Part shown: positions 13,604 to 22,050 of the stretch, piece after piece | Layout of the letters: the number at the start of each line of letters is the position of its first letter | How positions within the stretch are numbered: the first letter of the stretch is position 1 | NCBI GenBank assembly: GCA_050248795.1 | Contig: JBFWRS010000046.1 | Coordinates: 1-24,887, forward strand | Source: CAZTDU01 sp050248795 | GTDB taxonomy: Bacteria; Pseudomonadota; Gammaproteobacteria; Burkholderiales; SG8-39 | Direction of reading: 5' to 3' | DNA: 24,887 nucleotides | Notes under the pieces: generated by a model | The model's database searches: none | What the model saw: the letters and a program-made list of their open reading frames with translations, nothing else | Told to the model about the DNA's origin: nothing | Made by a program: the position numbers and the translations under genes

Positions 13604-16348
13604 TCAGGACGTCCGAGCCAGCGGCAGCGTGAACGAGAAGCACGCCCCCTGCCCCGGCACGCTGCTGACCCACATGCGGCCGCCGAAGTGCTCGACGATG
13701 CGCCGGCTGATATGCAGCCCGAGTCCGCTGCCCTCGGGCTTTCCGGTCAGCGTATCGCCTGCCTGGCGGAACTTGTCGAAGATGACTTCGCGGTCCTCCG
13801 CGCGGATGCCGGGGCCGTTGTCGCTTACGTCCACGCGCAGGAAGCCCTGCCCCTCGGTGAGCGCGATTTCCACTCGCCCGCGTCCCGGCTCGACGAACTT
13901 CACCGCGTTCGAGACCAGGTTCAGCACCACCTGGACGATACGGTCGAGGTCCGCCACCACCGCCGGTACGGCATCCGGAAGCCTGCGCACCAGGTGCGCA
14001 TCACGCTCCCTGAACAACTGGCTGCTCGCCTCTATCGTGTCCTCGATCACGCTGCGCATGTCGACCAGCGATGCCTGCCAGTCCGCGCGGCCCGACTCGA
14101 GTCTCGACACATCAAGGATCTGGTTGATCAGGCGGGTCAGGCGTTCGGTCTCCTTGATGACAATGCCGAGGAAGCGCGCCCGCTCCGCCACGTCCAGGTC
14201 CGGATTGTCGTGCAGGATCTCGGTAAAGGCCCTGATCGAAGTCAGCGGCGTGCGCAGTTCGTGCGAGACGGTGGAGACGAAGTCGTCCTTCATGCGGTCA
14301 AGCTCCGTAAGCCGCTCGTTCGCGGCGCGCAGTTCCTGCGTCGCGCGCTCCAATTCCCTGGATTTCTGCTCCAGGCGGTGGCTGTAGACGATGACCTGGG
14401 AGGCCTCGTCGAGCATCGCGCGCACCTCGGCCAGCGACAGCGCGTCTTCCTTGACGACCGAGGCCACCATGATGTGCGCCGAGGCCGCGCCGATGACGCC
14501 GGCGAGCTGCGTTTCGACGAAGTGCACCAGGTCGGCATCCGCCTGGGGACGCGCGTCGGGATGCTCAAGCCCGCGCGCGTGCGCGTACTCGGCGAGCGCG
14601 TCGGCCGCCGCACCCGGCCCGATGAAGCGGGCAAGCAGGTTGTAGAGGTCGGGCGTCGATGCGGTGCCACGCCAGAAGCGCGCACCGGCCGCCTCTGCCG
14701 GCCGCCGGAAGACGTCGACGAACAGCGTCGCCTGCCGGTGCTCCTCGGCACCGGGCGCACGCATCAGCGACACGCCGACGTAGGCGCCGATGTTGGCGCT
14801 CATGCTCCAGATCATCGCGTGCGTAATCTGGTCGAGTCCGGCGACGCCGAACAGCGCGAGGGGCTTGAGCAGTTCGATGCCCCACGGCCCGTGCTCCAGG
14901 AAGCTGAGCGGCAGCCAGCCCGAGCGCGCAACCGCGGGCAGCAGCAGGGTGTAGAACCAGACCAGGAAGCCGGCGCCCAGCCCCGCCAGGGCGCCCAGGC
15001 GCGTGCCGCCCTTCCAGAAGATCCCGCCCAGCGCCACCGGCGCGAATTTCGCCACTGCCGCGAACGAGATCAGGCCTATGGACACCAGCGCATAGGCTTC
15101 GCCCGCCAGGCGGAAGTACACGTAACCGAGCAGGATCACCAGCACGATCGCCCAGCGGCGTATGCCCAGCAGCAGTCCGCTCAGGTCCGCACGCTCGTTC
15201 AGCCGCAGCGCCTTCATGCGCAGCAGCACCGGCATCACGAGGTCGTTGCACACCATCGTCGACAGCGCGATGGTTTCGACGATCACCATGCCGGTGGCCG
15301 CGGACAGTCCACCGATGAACACCATCAGCGCCAGCAGTTCCTGCCGCTCCGCCATCGGCAGCGTGAGCACGAAGGTATCGGCGTCGACATCGCCGCCTGG
15401 AAAGTGCAGCAGCCCGCCGAACGCGATCGGCAGCACGAAGATGTTGATCGCCAGCATGTAGAGCGGGAACAGCCAGATCGCCTTGCTCAGGTGCTTCTCG
15501 TCCTTGTTCTCGATAACCGTGACCTGGAACTGCCGCGGCAGGAACATGATCGCCAGCATCGACAGCACGGTAAGCCAGACCCAGCTCGAGTAGCTGCCTC
15601 CTACGCCCTCGAACGGCGCGAGCATCGACGACATGTCGGGGTTCGCGGCGGTACGCGCGAATATGTCGCCGAAGCCGTTGTAGATGCCCCAGCTCACCCA
15701 CGCGCCCACCGCAACGAAGGCCACCAGCTTGACCAGCGACTCGAAAGCCACCGCAGCCACCATGCCTTCATGGTGCTCGGCGGCATCGAGGTGGCGAGTG
15801 CCGAACAGGATGGTGAACGCAGCGAGGATAAGCGCCACCCACAAGGCGGTGTCCTGCAGCAGCGGCACGGTGCCGAACTTCGCCGGCATGACGATGTCCG
15901 GGTACTGCAGCACGATGGTGAAGCTGTTGGAGATCGCCTTCAGCTGCAGCGAGATGTAAGGCAGGATGCCGATCACCGCGATCACGGTGACGACGCCGCC
16001 GAGCAGCGCGCTCTTGCCGTAGCGCGAGGCGATGAAGTCGGCCAGCGACGTGATGCGGTTCTGTTTGCTGATGCGCAGGATCTTGCGCATCACGATCCAC
16101 CACAGCGCGATCATCAGCGTCGGGCCGATGTAGATCGGCAGGAAGCCGACGCCGTCGCTCGCCGCACGCCCGACGCTGCCGTAGAACGTCCACGCGGTCG
16201 CGTACACCGCGAGCGACAGGCTGTAGACGTAGGGGCTCGCTATGACCGAGCGGCCGGCATCGGCGCGCTGGTCGGCGTAGTAGGCGATCGCGAACAGCAG
16301 GCCGAGGTAGGCGAAGGACGTGACGACGATGACCCAGCCCTGGAGCAT
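13604..16348 (-). CDS. crbS: CrbS-type symporter-histidine kinase
   Basis: This 914-residue inner-membrane sensor begins with a complete sodium:solute symporter-like domain (about 1-530) with roughly 13 helices, including TSLADFIASRYGKS near 100-113 and the loop FLPRQFQVTVIENKDEKHL near 269-287. A linker and STAC-type region (about 540-655) and a coiled coil (about 655-690) precede the DHp domain with phospho-acceptor His696 in VSHELRTPL. The ATPase domain follows with the N box NLVSNAVKF, DNGPGI and GSGLGLHI. No C-terminal receiver is fused. This architecture is that of CrbS/MxtR, which with CrbR controls acs. The ATG at 16348 is 15 bp after a small membrane-protein gene. The downstream receiver and LuxR-type regulator complete the system. 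Confidence 0.94.
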   Translation of the reverse strand: MLQGWVIVVTSFAYLGLLFAIAYYADQRADAGRSVIASPYVYSLSLAVYATAWTFYGSVGRAASDGVGFLPIYIGPTLMIALWWIVMRKILRISKQNRITSLADFIASRYGKSALLGGVVTVIAVIGILPYISLQLKAISNSFTIVLQYPDIVMPAKFGTVPLLQDTALWVALILAAFTILFGTRHLDAAEHHEGMVAAVAFESLVKLVAFVAVGAWVSWGIYNGFGDIFARTAANPDMSSMLAPFEGVGGSYSSWVWLTVLSMLAIMFLPRQFQVTVIENKDEKHLSKAIWLFPLYMLAINIFVLPIAFGGLLHFPGGDVDADTFVLTLPMAERQELLALMVFIGGLSAATGMVIVETIALSTMVCNDLVMPVLLRMKALRLNERADLSGLLLGIRRWAIVLVILLGYVYFRLAGEAYALVSIGLISFAAVAKFAPVALGGIFWKGGTRLGALAGLGAGFLVWFYTLLLPAVARSGWLPLSFLEHGPWGIELLKPLALFGVAGLDQITHAMIWSMSANIGAYVGVSLMRAPGAEEHRQATLFVDVFRRPAEAAGARFWRGTASTPDLYNLLARFIGPGAAADALAEYAHARGLEHPDARPQADADLVHFVETQLAGVIGAASAHIMVASVVKEDALSLAEVRAMLDEASQVIVYSHRLEQKSRELERATQELRAANERLTELDRMKDDFVSTVSHELRTPLTSIRAFTEILHDNPDLDVAERARFLGIVIKETERLTRLINQILDVSRLESGRADWQASLVDMRSVIEDTIEASSQLFRERDAHLVRRLPDAVPAVVADLDRIVQVVLNLVSNAVKFVEPGRGRVEIALTEGQGFLRVDVSDNGPGIRAEDREVIFDKFRQAGDTLTGKPEGSGLGLHISRRIVEHFGGRMWVSSVPGQGACFSFTLPLARTS

Positions 16349-16363
16349 CCGCGTCAGCCGCGC

Positions 16364-16561
16364 TCAGCCGCGGCGCTCGATCACCAGCGCCATCAGCGCG
16401 ATCAGCGCACCCCAGGCGACGAAGAAGTAGGCGTAAAGCACCGGTACGCCGAACAGCGTGCCGCCGACATTGAACACCGCCAGCAGCGGATAGTTGAACA
16501 GCAGCAGGCCGAGCAGGCATACGGCCGCCAGGCGCTGCCCCCGGATGTCGAACTCGTCCAT
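16364..16561 (-). CDS. 65-residue membrane protein, possible symporter-type accessory
   Basis: This small gene lies between acs and crbS. The 65-residue product has two membrane helices (about 11-30 and 41-60) and ends in ERRG. The segment FNYPLLAVFNVGGTLFGVPVLYAYFF resembles the P...TLFG.P..Y pattern of small accessory proteins (DUF3311 type) that accompany sodium:solute symporters; this likeness is tentative. The ATG at 16561 has GGGGAGGGG upstream with good spacing. It ends 15 bp before the kinase start, so it could be a partner of the symporter-like sensing domain of CrbS, in parallel with DUF4212 and the VC_2705 symporter. Confidence 0.75.
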   Translation of the reverse strand: MDEFDIRGQRLAAVCLLGLLLFNYPLLAVFNVGGTLFGVPVLYAYFFVAWGALIALMALVIERRG

Positions 16562-16599
16562 GGCTGACCCCTCCCCGCGTGCGAGCGCGGCCCCGGCGA

Positions 16600-18573
16600 T
16601 TACTGCTTCTGCGACAACTGCTCGAGGATCGCCGGATTCTCCAGCGTGGACACGTCCTGCGTGATCTCCTCGCCCTTGGCGATGGATCGCAGCAACCGCC
16701 GCATGATCTTGCCTGAGCGCGTCTTCGGCAGGTTCTCGCCGAAGCGGATGTCCTTGGGCTTGGCGATCGGGCCGATCTCCTTGCCCACCCAGTCGCGCAG
16801 TTCCTGTGCGATCTTCTTCGCCTCCTCGCCCGACGGACGCTGGCCCTTGAGCACCACGAACGCGCACACCGCCTCGCCGGTAAGGTCGTCGGGCCGTCCT
16901 ACCACAGCCGCCTCGGCGACCAGCTTCGTGTTCGCCACCAGCGCGGACTCGATCTCCATGGTGCCAAGCCGGTGCCCGGAGACGTTCAGCACGTCGTCTA
17001 TGCGGCCCATGATGCGGATGTAGCCCTCCTCGTCCGTGCTCGCACCGTCGCCGGCGAGGTAGTACCTGCCCTTGAAGTCCTCGGGGAAGTAGTTCTTCCT
17101 GAAGCGCTCGGGGTCGCCCCAGATGGTGCGGATCATGGATGGCCACGGCCGCTTGATGACCAGGATCCCGCCCTTGCCCTTGCCCACCGGGTTGCCGGTC
17201 TCGTCGACGATGTCCACCGCAATCCCCGGCAGCGGGAAAGTCGCCGAGCCGGGCTTGGTCGGTGTCGCACCGGGCAGCGGCGTGATCAGGTGCCCGCCGG
17301 TTTCGGTCTGCCACCAGGTGTCGACAATCGGGCAATGGCCGCCGCCCACCCTCTCGTGGTACCACATCCACGCTTCCGGATTGATCGGCTCGCCCACCGT
17401 GCCGAGGATGCGCAGGCTGGACAGGTCGTACTTGCGCGGCAGGTCCGCACCGGCCTTGATAAGGGAACGGATCGCCGTCGGCGCGGTGTAGAACACGTTC
17501 ACCTTGTGGTCCTGGATCAGCTTCCAGAAGCGTCCCGCGTCCGGGTAGGTCGGTACGCCCTCGAAAACGACCTCGGTGGCCCCGACCGCAAGCGGCCCGT
17601 AGGTGATGTACGTGTGTCCGGTGACCCAGCCCACGTCCGCGGTACACCAGAATACGTCGGTGGGCTTGTAGTCGAATACCCATTTCATCGTCAGCGCCGC
17701 CCACAGCAGGTAGCCGCCGGTGGAGTGCTGCACGCCCTTCGGCTTCCCGGTGGAACCCGAGGTGTAGAGGATGAATAGCGGATGTTCGGCGTTCACCCAG
17801 GTCGGCTCGCAGCTGTCCGCCTGCCCCTTGATGGCGTCGTCCCACCAGATGTCGCGTCCCGCAGTCATCGGGATCGCGGTGCCGGAGCGCTTGTAGACCA
17901 GCACGTTCCTGATGGTCTCGCAGCCGCCCATCGCGAGTGCCTCGTCCACCACCGGCTTCAGCGGGATCTCCTTGCCGCCGCGGAACTGGCCGTCGGCGGT
18001 GAGCACCGCCACCGCACCTGCGTCGATGATGCGTTCGTGCAGCGACTTCGCCGAGAAGCCGCCGAACACCACCGAATGCGTGGCGCCGATGCGGGCGCAG
18101 GCCTGCATCGCCGCCACCGCCTGTATCGACATCGGCATGTAGATCAGTACCCGGTCGCCGCTCCTGATCCCCAGCGCCTTCAGTCCGTTGGCGAGCCTGC
18201 AGACCTCGTGATACAGGCCCTTGTACGAGATCGTCGAAACCTTGCCGTCGTCGGCCTCGAAGATGATTGCCGTCTTGTCAGGCTGGGTCTGCAGGTGCCG
18301 GTCGAGGCAGTTGTAGGACGCGTTCAGCTCACCGTCATGGAACCACTTGAAGAACGGCGCGTTGGACTCGTCCAGCGTCTTCGTGAAGGGCTTCTTCCAT
18401 GCGAGGTTCTCGCGGGCGAGCTTTGCCCAGTAGCCCTCGAAGTCCCTGTCGGCCTCGGCGCACATCCGGCGGTAGGCCTCCATGCCGGAAATATTGGCCT
18501 GCCTGACGAACTCCGCGGCCGGGGGAAAAACCCGTGTCTCCTGCAGGACGGACTCGATGGTCTTGTCGGACAT
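16600..18573 (-). CDS. acs: acetyl-CoA synthetase
   Basis: This is a 657-residue AMP-forming acetate-CoA ligase of standard length, turning acetate, ATP and CoA into acetyl-CoA in the cytoplasm. The N-terminal ACAS domain is followed by the phosphate loop YTSGSTGKPKG (270-280), the acetate-pocket motif DTWWQTETGGH (about 412-422), the hinge region YLAGDGA, and the C-terminal PKTRSGKIMRR. Lys622 in the last motif is the catalytic lysine that is reversibly acetylated in this family. The ATG at 18573 has GAGGAGGAG upstream. It is 38 bp from the small membrane-protein gene, then crbS, so control by the local CrbS/CrbR-type system is likely. The 153-bp gap to the divergent gene must hold the promoter, but I cannot point to firm hexamers. 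Confidence 0.97.
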   Translation of the reverse strand: MSDKTIESVLQETRVFPPAAEFVRQANISGMEAYRRMCAEADRDFEGYWAKLARENLAWKKPFTKTLDESNAPFFKWFHDGELNASYNCLDRHLQTQPDKTAIIFEADDGKVSTISYKGLYHEVCRLANGLKALGIRSGDRVLIYMPMSIQAVAAMQACARIGATHSVVFGGFSAKSLHERIIDAGAVAVLTADGQFRGGKEIPLKPVVDEALAMGGCETIRNVLVYKRSGTAIPMTAGRDIWWDDAIKGQADSCEPTWVNAEHPLFILYTSGSTGKPKGVQHSTGGYLLWAALTMKWVFDYKPTDVFWCTADVGWVTGHTYITYGPLAVGATEVVFEGVPTYPDAGRFWKLIQDHKVNVFYTAPTAIRSLIKAGADLPRKYDLSSLRILGTVGEPINPEAWMWYHERVGGGHCPIVDTWWQTETGGHLITPLPGATPTKPGSATFPLPGIAVDIVDETGNPVGKGKGGILVIKRPWPSMIRTIWGDPERFRKNYFPEDFKGRYYLAGDGASTDEEGYIRIMGRIDDVLNVSGHRLGTMEIESALVANTKLVAEAAVVGRPDDLTGEAVCAFVVLKGQRPSGEEAKKIAQELRDWVGKEIGPIAKPKDIRFGENLPKTRSGKIMRRLLRSIAKGEEITQDVSTLENPAILEQLSQKQ

Positions 18574-18726
18574 GTGGATCTCCTCCTCTTGGATGCCTTA
18601 GTTTGCAGGGAACAGGATCATTGAGTCAAAAGCTTGTAGGGCGCCCGCGACGGCGAAATCACTGTGCTAAATTCAGTTCCCTTCTCCACCCGCACGCCGA
18701 TGACCCCATCCAGCAAAGCGCCTGCC

Positions 18727-19341
18727 ATGACCGAGGCGCGCGCCCTGCGCCCGATTCCCACGCTGATCTTCGCCAGCCGCTGGCTGCAGCTGCCGCTGTA
18801 CATCGGCCTGATCGTCGCGCAGGGGGTGTACGTATGGCTGTTCTGGCAGGAACTCTACTACCTGCTATCGGCGGCATTCGGCAACGCGGTTTCCCTCGAC
18901 CACGTGCTCGACGCGGTGTCCGTGGCGGGCGTCGAGCGGCCGGCAAAGCTCAACGAGACGGTGATCATGCTCGTCGTGCTCGGCCTCATCGACGTGGTGA
19001 TGATCTCCAACCTGCTGATCATGGTCATCGTCGGCGGCTACGAGACTTTCGTGTCGCGCATGCACCTGGAGCGCCATCCCGACCAGCCCGAATGGCTGTC
19101 GCATGTGAACGCCTCGGTCCTCAAGGTGAAGCTCGCCACCGCGATCATCGGCATCTCCTCGATCCACCTGCTGAAGACCTTCATCAATGCCGCGGCCTAC
19201 GACGAGAAAACGCTGGTCGCGCAGACCGTGATCCACATCACGTTCCTCCTCTCCGCGATCGCGATCGCGGCCACCGACCGGCTCATGCAGCCTGCCGGCC
19301 ACGCGCCACGCCGGCGCGACGCCGGCGACCACGACGATTGA
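18727..19341 (+). CDS. UPF0114 (YqhA-type) membrane protein
   Basis: This 204-residue protein belongs to the UPF0114/TIGR00645 family. The family N-terminal pattern IFASRWLQLPLYIGLIVAQ is followed by a long hydrophobic segment with NETVIMLVVLGLIDVVMISNLLIMVIVGGYETFVS, then WLSHVNASVLKVKLATAIIGISSIHLLKTF and a last helix near the end. About four membrane helices are predicted. Function is not established. I chose the ATG at 18727 (MTEARALRP) because homologues begin close to this motif; an ATG at 18700 and a GTG at 18664 are in frame. None has a clear ribosome site. It lies 10 bp before fumarase and is probably co-transcribed with it. Confidence 0.87.
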   Translation: MTEARALRPIPTLIFASRWLQLPLYIGLIVAQGVYVWLFWQELYYLLSAAFGNAVSLDHVLDAVSVAGVERPAKLNETVIMLVVLGLIDVVMISNLLIMVIVGGYETFVSRMHLERHPDQPEWLSHVNASVLKVKLATAIIGISSIHLLKTFINAAAYDEKTLVAQTVIHITFLLSAIAIAATDRLMQPAGHAPRRRDAGDHDD

Positions 19342-19351
19342 GAAAGCACCC

Positions 19352-20875
19352 ATGCCAGCCATCAAGCAGGACGACCTGATTCGCAGCATCGCGGATGCGC
19401 TGCAGTTCATCTCCTACTACCACCCGGTCGACTACATACGCGCGCTGGGGCGCGCCTACGAGCGCGAGCAGTCGGTCGCGGCGAAGGATGCGATCGCGCA
19501 GATCCTCACCAACTCGCGCATGTGCGCCGAGGGCCACCGGCCGATCTGCCAGGACACCGGCATCGTCAACGTATTCCTCAAGGTCGGCATGGACGTGCGC
19601 TGGGACGCGCAGATGTCGCTCGAGGAAATGGTGAACGAAGGCGTGCGCCAGGGCTACAACCATCCCGACAACAAACTGCGCGCCTCGGTGCTGGCCGATC
19701 CCGCGTTCACCCGCAGGAACACCCGGGATAACACGCCTGCAGTCATCAACGTCGAGCTGGTTCCCGGCAACGGGGTGAGCATCGACGTCGCGGCCAAGGG
19801 CGGCGGCTCGGAGGCGAAGTCGAAGTTCATCATGATGAATCCGTCGGATTCCATCGTCGACTGGGTGCTGAAGACGGTGCCGACGATGGGCGCCGGCTGG
19901 TGCCCGCCGGGCATGCTCGGCATCGGCATCGGCGGTACCGCGGAGAAGGCCATGCTGATGGCGAAGGAATCGCTGATGGGCGCGATCGACATGGCTGAAC
20001 TGAAGGCGCGCGGCCCCAGGGACAAGGTCGAGGACCTGCGCATCGAGATCTACGACAAGGTGAATGCGCTCGGCATCGGCGCACAGGGCCTGGGCGGCCT
20101 CTCCACGGTGCTCGACGTCAAGATACTCACCTATCCCACGCACGCGGCGAACAAGCCGGTGGCGATGATCCCGAACTGCGCCGCGACCCGGCACGTGCAT
20201 TTCACGCTCGATGGCTCGGGGCCCGCGGAGTTCGTGCCGCCGTCTTTGGCCGACTGGCCGCAGGTATCCTGGTCGCCGTCGGCGCAGGCCACGCGCGTCA
20301 ACCTCGACGCCCTGACGCCCGCCGAAGTCGCCGGCTGGAAGCCCAGCCAGAACCTGCTGCTGTCCGGCAAGCTCCTCACCGGACGCGATGCCGCGCACAA
20401 GCGCATCCAGGACATGCTCGCAAAGGGCGAGAAGCTGCCGGTGGACTTCACCAATCGGGTCATCTACTACGTCGGCCCTGTCGATCCGGTCGGTGACGAG
20501 GTGGTGGGCCCCGCGGGGCCGACCACGGCGACGCGCATGGACAAGTTCACCGAAACCATGCTCGCGCAGACCGGCCTGATTGCGATGGTCGGCAAGGCAG
20601 AGCGCGGCCCGGTGGCGATCGACGCGATCAGGAAGCACAAGGCCGCCTACCTGATGGCGGTGGGCGGCGCCGCCTACCTGGTCGCCAAGGCGATCCGGAA
20701 GTCCCGCGTGCTCGCGTTCGAGGACCTCGGCATGGAGGCGATCTACGAGTTCGAAGTCAAGGACATGCCGGTGACGGTTGCGGTCGATTCCAGCGGCACG
20801 TCGGTGCACCAGACCGGCCCGCAGGAATGGGAAACGAAGATCCGCACGCTGAAGATCCCGGTGCACGCCGCCTGA
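19352..20875 (+). CDS. fumA: class I (iron-sulfur) fumarate hydratase
   Basis: This 507-residue single-chain class I fumarase interconverts fumarate and malate in the TCA cycle. The N-terminal alpha part carries three cysteines for the [4Fe-4S] cluster: Cys66 in RPICQDTG, Cys184 in GAGWCPPG and Cys276 in MIPNCAATRH. Substrate-region motifs KGGGSE and GIGIGGTAEKA are intact. The C-terminal beta part includes LTGRDAAHKRI, YVGPVDP and GPTTATRMDKF. The cluster makes the enzyme oxygen-sensitive, unlike FumC. The ATG at 19352 has a weak GAGAAAG upstream. Its last 49 bp overlap the start of an MFS gene in another frame. The gene symbol is by class; fumA and fumB cannot be told apart. Confidence 0.96.
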   Translation: MPAIKQDDLIRSIADALQFISYYHPVDYIRALGRAYEREQSVAAKDAIAQILTNSRMCAEGHRPICQDTGIVNVFLKVGMDVRWDAQMSLEEMVNEGVRQGYNHPDNKLRASVLADPAFTRRNTRDNTPAVINVELVPGNGVSIDVAAKGGGSEAKSKFIMMNPSDSIVDWVLKTVPTMGAGWCPPGMLGIGIGGTAEKAMLMAKESLMGAIDMAELKARGPRDKVEDLRIEIYDKVNALGIGAQGLGGLSTVLDVKILTYPTHAANKPVAMIPNCAATRHVHFTLDGSGPAEFVPPSLADWPQVSWSPSAQATRVNLDALTPAEVAGWKPSQNLLLSGKLLTGRDAAHKRIQDMLAKGEKLPVDFTNRVIYYVGPVDPVGDEVVGPAGPTTATRMDKFTETMLAQTGLIAMVGKAERGPVAIDAIRKHKAAYLMAVGGAAYLVAKAIRKSRVLAFEDLGMEAIYEFEVKDMPVTVAVDSSGTSVHQTGPQEWETKIRTLKIPVHAA

Positions 20876-22050
20876 AGCAGACCAACTGGCTCGCGGTCTG
20901 GGCCGTCTTCCTGGCCGGCCTGGCCGCCGCCGGCTATATCGGCAAGGTGCCGCCGCTGCTGCCGATGCTGCGTGGCGACCTCGGCCTCACGCTGACGCAG
21001 AGCGGCTTCATCGCCACCATGCTGAACGTGATGGGCGCGCTGGTCGGCATGTTCGCCGGTGTGTTCGCCGATCGCTACGGCCACAAGCGCTACGCGCTCG
21101 CAGGCCTCGCGCTGCTCGTCGCCGGTGGGCTCGGTGGCGCCGCATCGCAGGGGTTTGCGCTGCTGCTCGTGTCTCGCTTCGTCGAAGGCGCCGGATTCAT
21201 CATGACCACGGTATCCGGCGTCGCGCTGATCGCCAACGTCACGCGGCCGGAAGACCGGCCCCGCGCGATGGCGCTGTGGAGCGCGTACATGCCCACGGGA
21301 GGCGCGCTCGCCCTGCTTGCCGCCCCGCTCGCGGTCGCCGCGATCGGCTGGCGCGGCTTCTGGGTCGCGACGGCGGCTGTCGCGGCAGTGGCGCTGCTGA
21401 TGGTGGTACGCGTCGTGCCGTCACCCGCGTTCGGCAGCCGGGTGCGCGCAGGCCGGCTCGCCACCGAGTCGCTCACGCATCGGGGCGGCCTCGCGCTATG
21501 CCTCGCGTTCTTCGGCTATGCGTCCATGTGGGCCACGGTGATGATCTGGTTGCCCACGTTTGCCGTCGACCAGCGCGGCGTCACTGCAGCGGCCGCCGCC
21601 GTGCTCACCGTGGGGATGGTGGCGATCAACATTCCGGGAAACCTGGCGGGCGGCTGGCTGATGGGCCGCGGCTTCAGCCGCGCGTCGCTGATCGTGTCCG
21701 CCGGGTCGGTGCAGGCCGTGTGCTGCGTCGGCATGTTCCTCGACGTGATGCCGGACGCGGCACGCTACGCCGCCTGCCTCGTCTTCTCGCTGGTGGGCGG
21801 ACTGATTCCGATGGCGGTCCTGTCCGGCGTGCCGATCCACGCCAGGACGCATGCGCACATCGGCACCGCCAACGGCATGGTGATGCAGACCTCGCAGCTC
21901 GGGCAGTTCACCGCGCCGGTCGCGGTCGCGGCGATCGCGGCGAGCCATGGCTGGCAGGCCTCGCTGCCGGTGATGCTGTTCCTCGCCGCGTGCGCGATCG
22001 CGGGCGGCGTCGCGATCGGCCGGATCGAGCTCAGCCGCCCAGCGCCTTGA
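20827..22050 (+). CDS. MFS transporter
   Basis: This 407-residue protein has about 12 membrane helices and a major-facilitator signature between helices 2 and 3 (GVFADRYGHKRYAL, about 78-91). Segments such as RFVEGAGFIMTTVSG and LPTFAVDQRGVTAAAAAVL recall the CynX/NimT-like or anion:cation-symporter style of permease; the substrate is unknown. The ATG at 20827 lies inside the fumarase gene, 49 bp before its stop, giving a polar N-terminal extension before the first helix. The next ATG is well into the membrane domain. A CTG at 20872 would give a more usual N-terminus, so the start is uncertain. Its stop overlaps the convergent outer-membrane factor gene by 20 bp. Co-expression with fumarase may hint at a dicarboxylate, but this is only context. 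Confidence 0.88.
   Translation: MGNEDPHAEDPGARRLKQTNWLAVWAVFLAGLAAAGYIGKVPPLLPMLRGDLGLTLTQSGFIATMLNVMGALVGMFAGVFADRYGHKRYALAGLALLVAGGLGGAASQGFALLLVSRFVEGAGFIMTTVSGVALIANVTRPEDRPRAMALWSAYMPTGGALALLAAPLAVAAIGWRGFWVATAAVAAVALLMVVRVVPSPAFGSRVRAGRLATESLTHRGGLALCLAFFGYASMWATVMIWLPTFAVDQRGVTAAAAAVLTVGMVAINIPGNLAGGWLMGRGFSRASLIVSAGSVQAVCCVGMFLDVMPDAARYAACLVFSLVGGLIPMAVLSGVPIHARTHAHIGTANGMVMQTSQLGQFTAPVAVAAIAASHGWQASLPVMLFLAACAIAGGVAIGRIELSRPAP

Noticed and set aside
13211..16567. Open frame of more than 1,100 codons on the plus strand opposite crbS and its regulators
   Set aside because: Its product is a low-complexity string rich in Arg, His, Gln and Asp, as expected from the antisense of GC-rich genes with strong third-position bias. 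The minus-strand genes have full motifs and coupled starts.
18574..18726. Specific sigma-54 or sigma-70 promoter between acs and the UPF0114 gene
   Set aside because: TTGACT-like and TAAAT-like pieces exist but not at acceptable spacing, and no GG-N10-GC element fits, so I do not annotate a promoter.
19283..20866. 527-codon minus-strand open frame opposite fumarase
   Set aside because: His/Arg/Asp-rich product without motifs; fumarase on the plus strand has all three cluster cysteines and full length.
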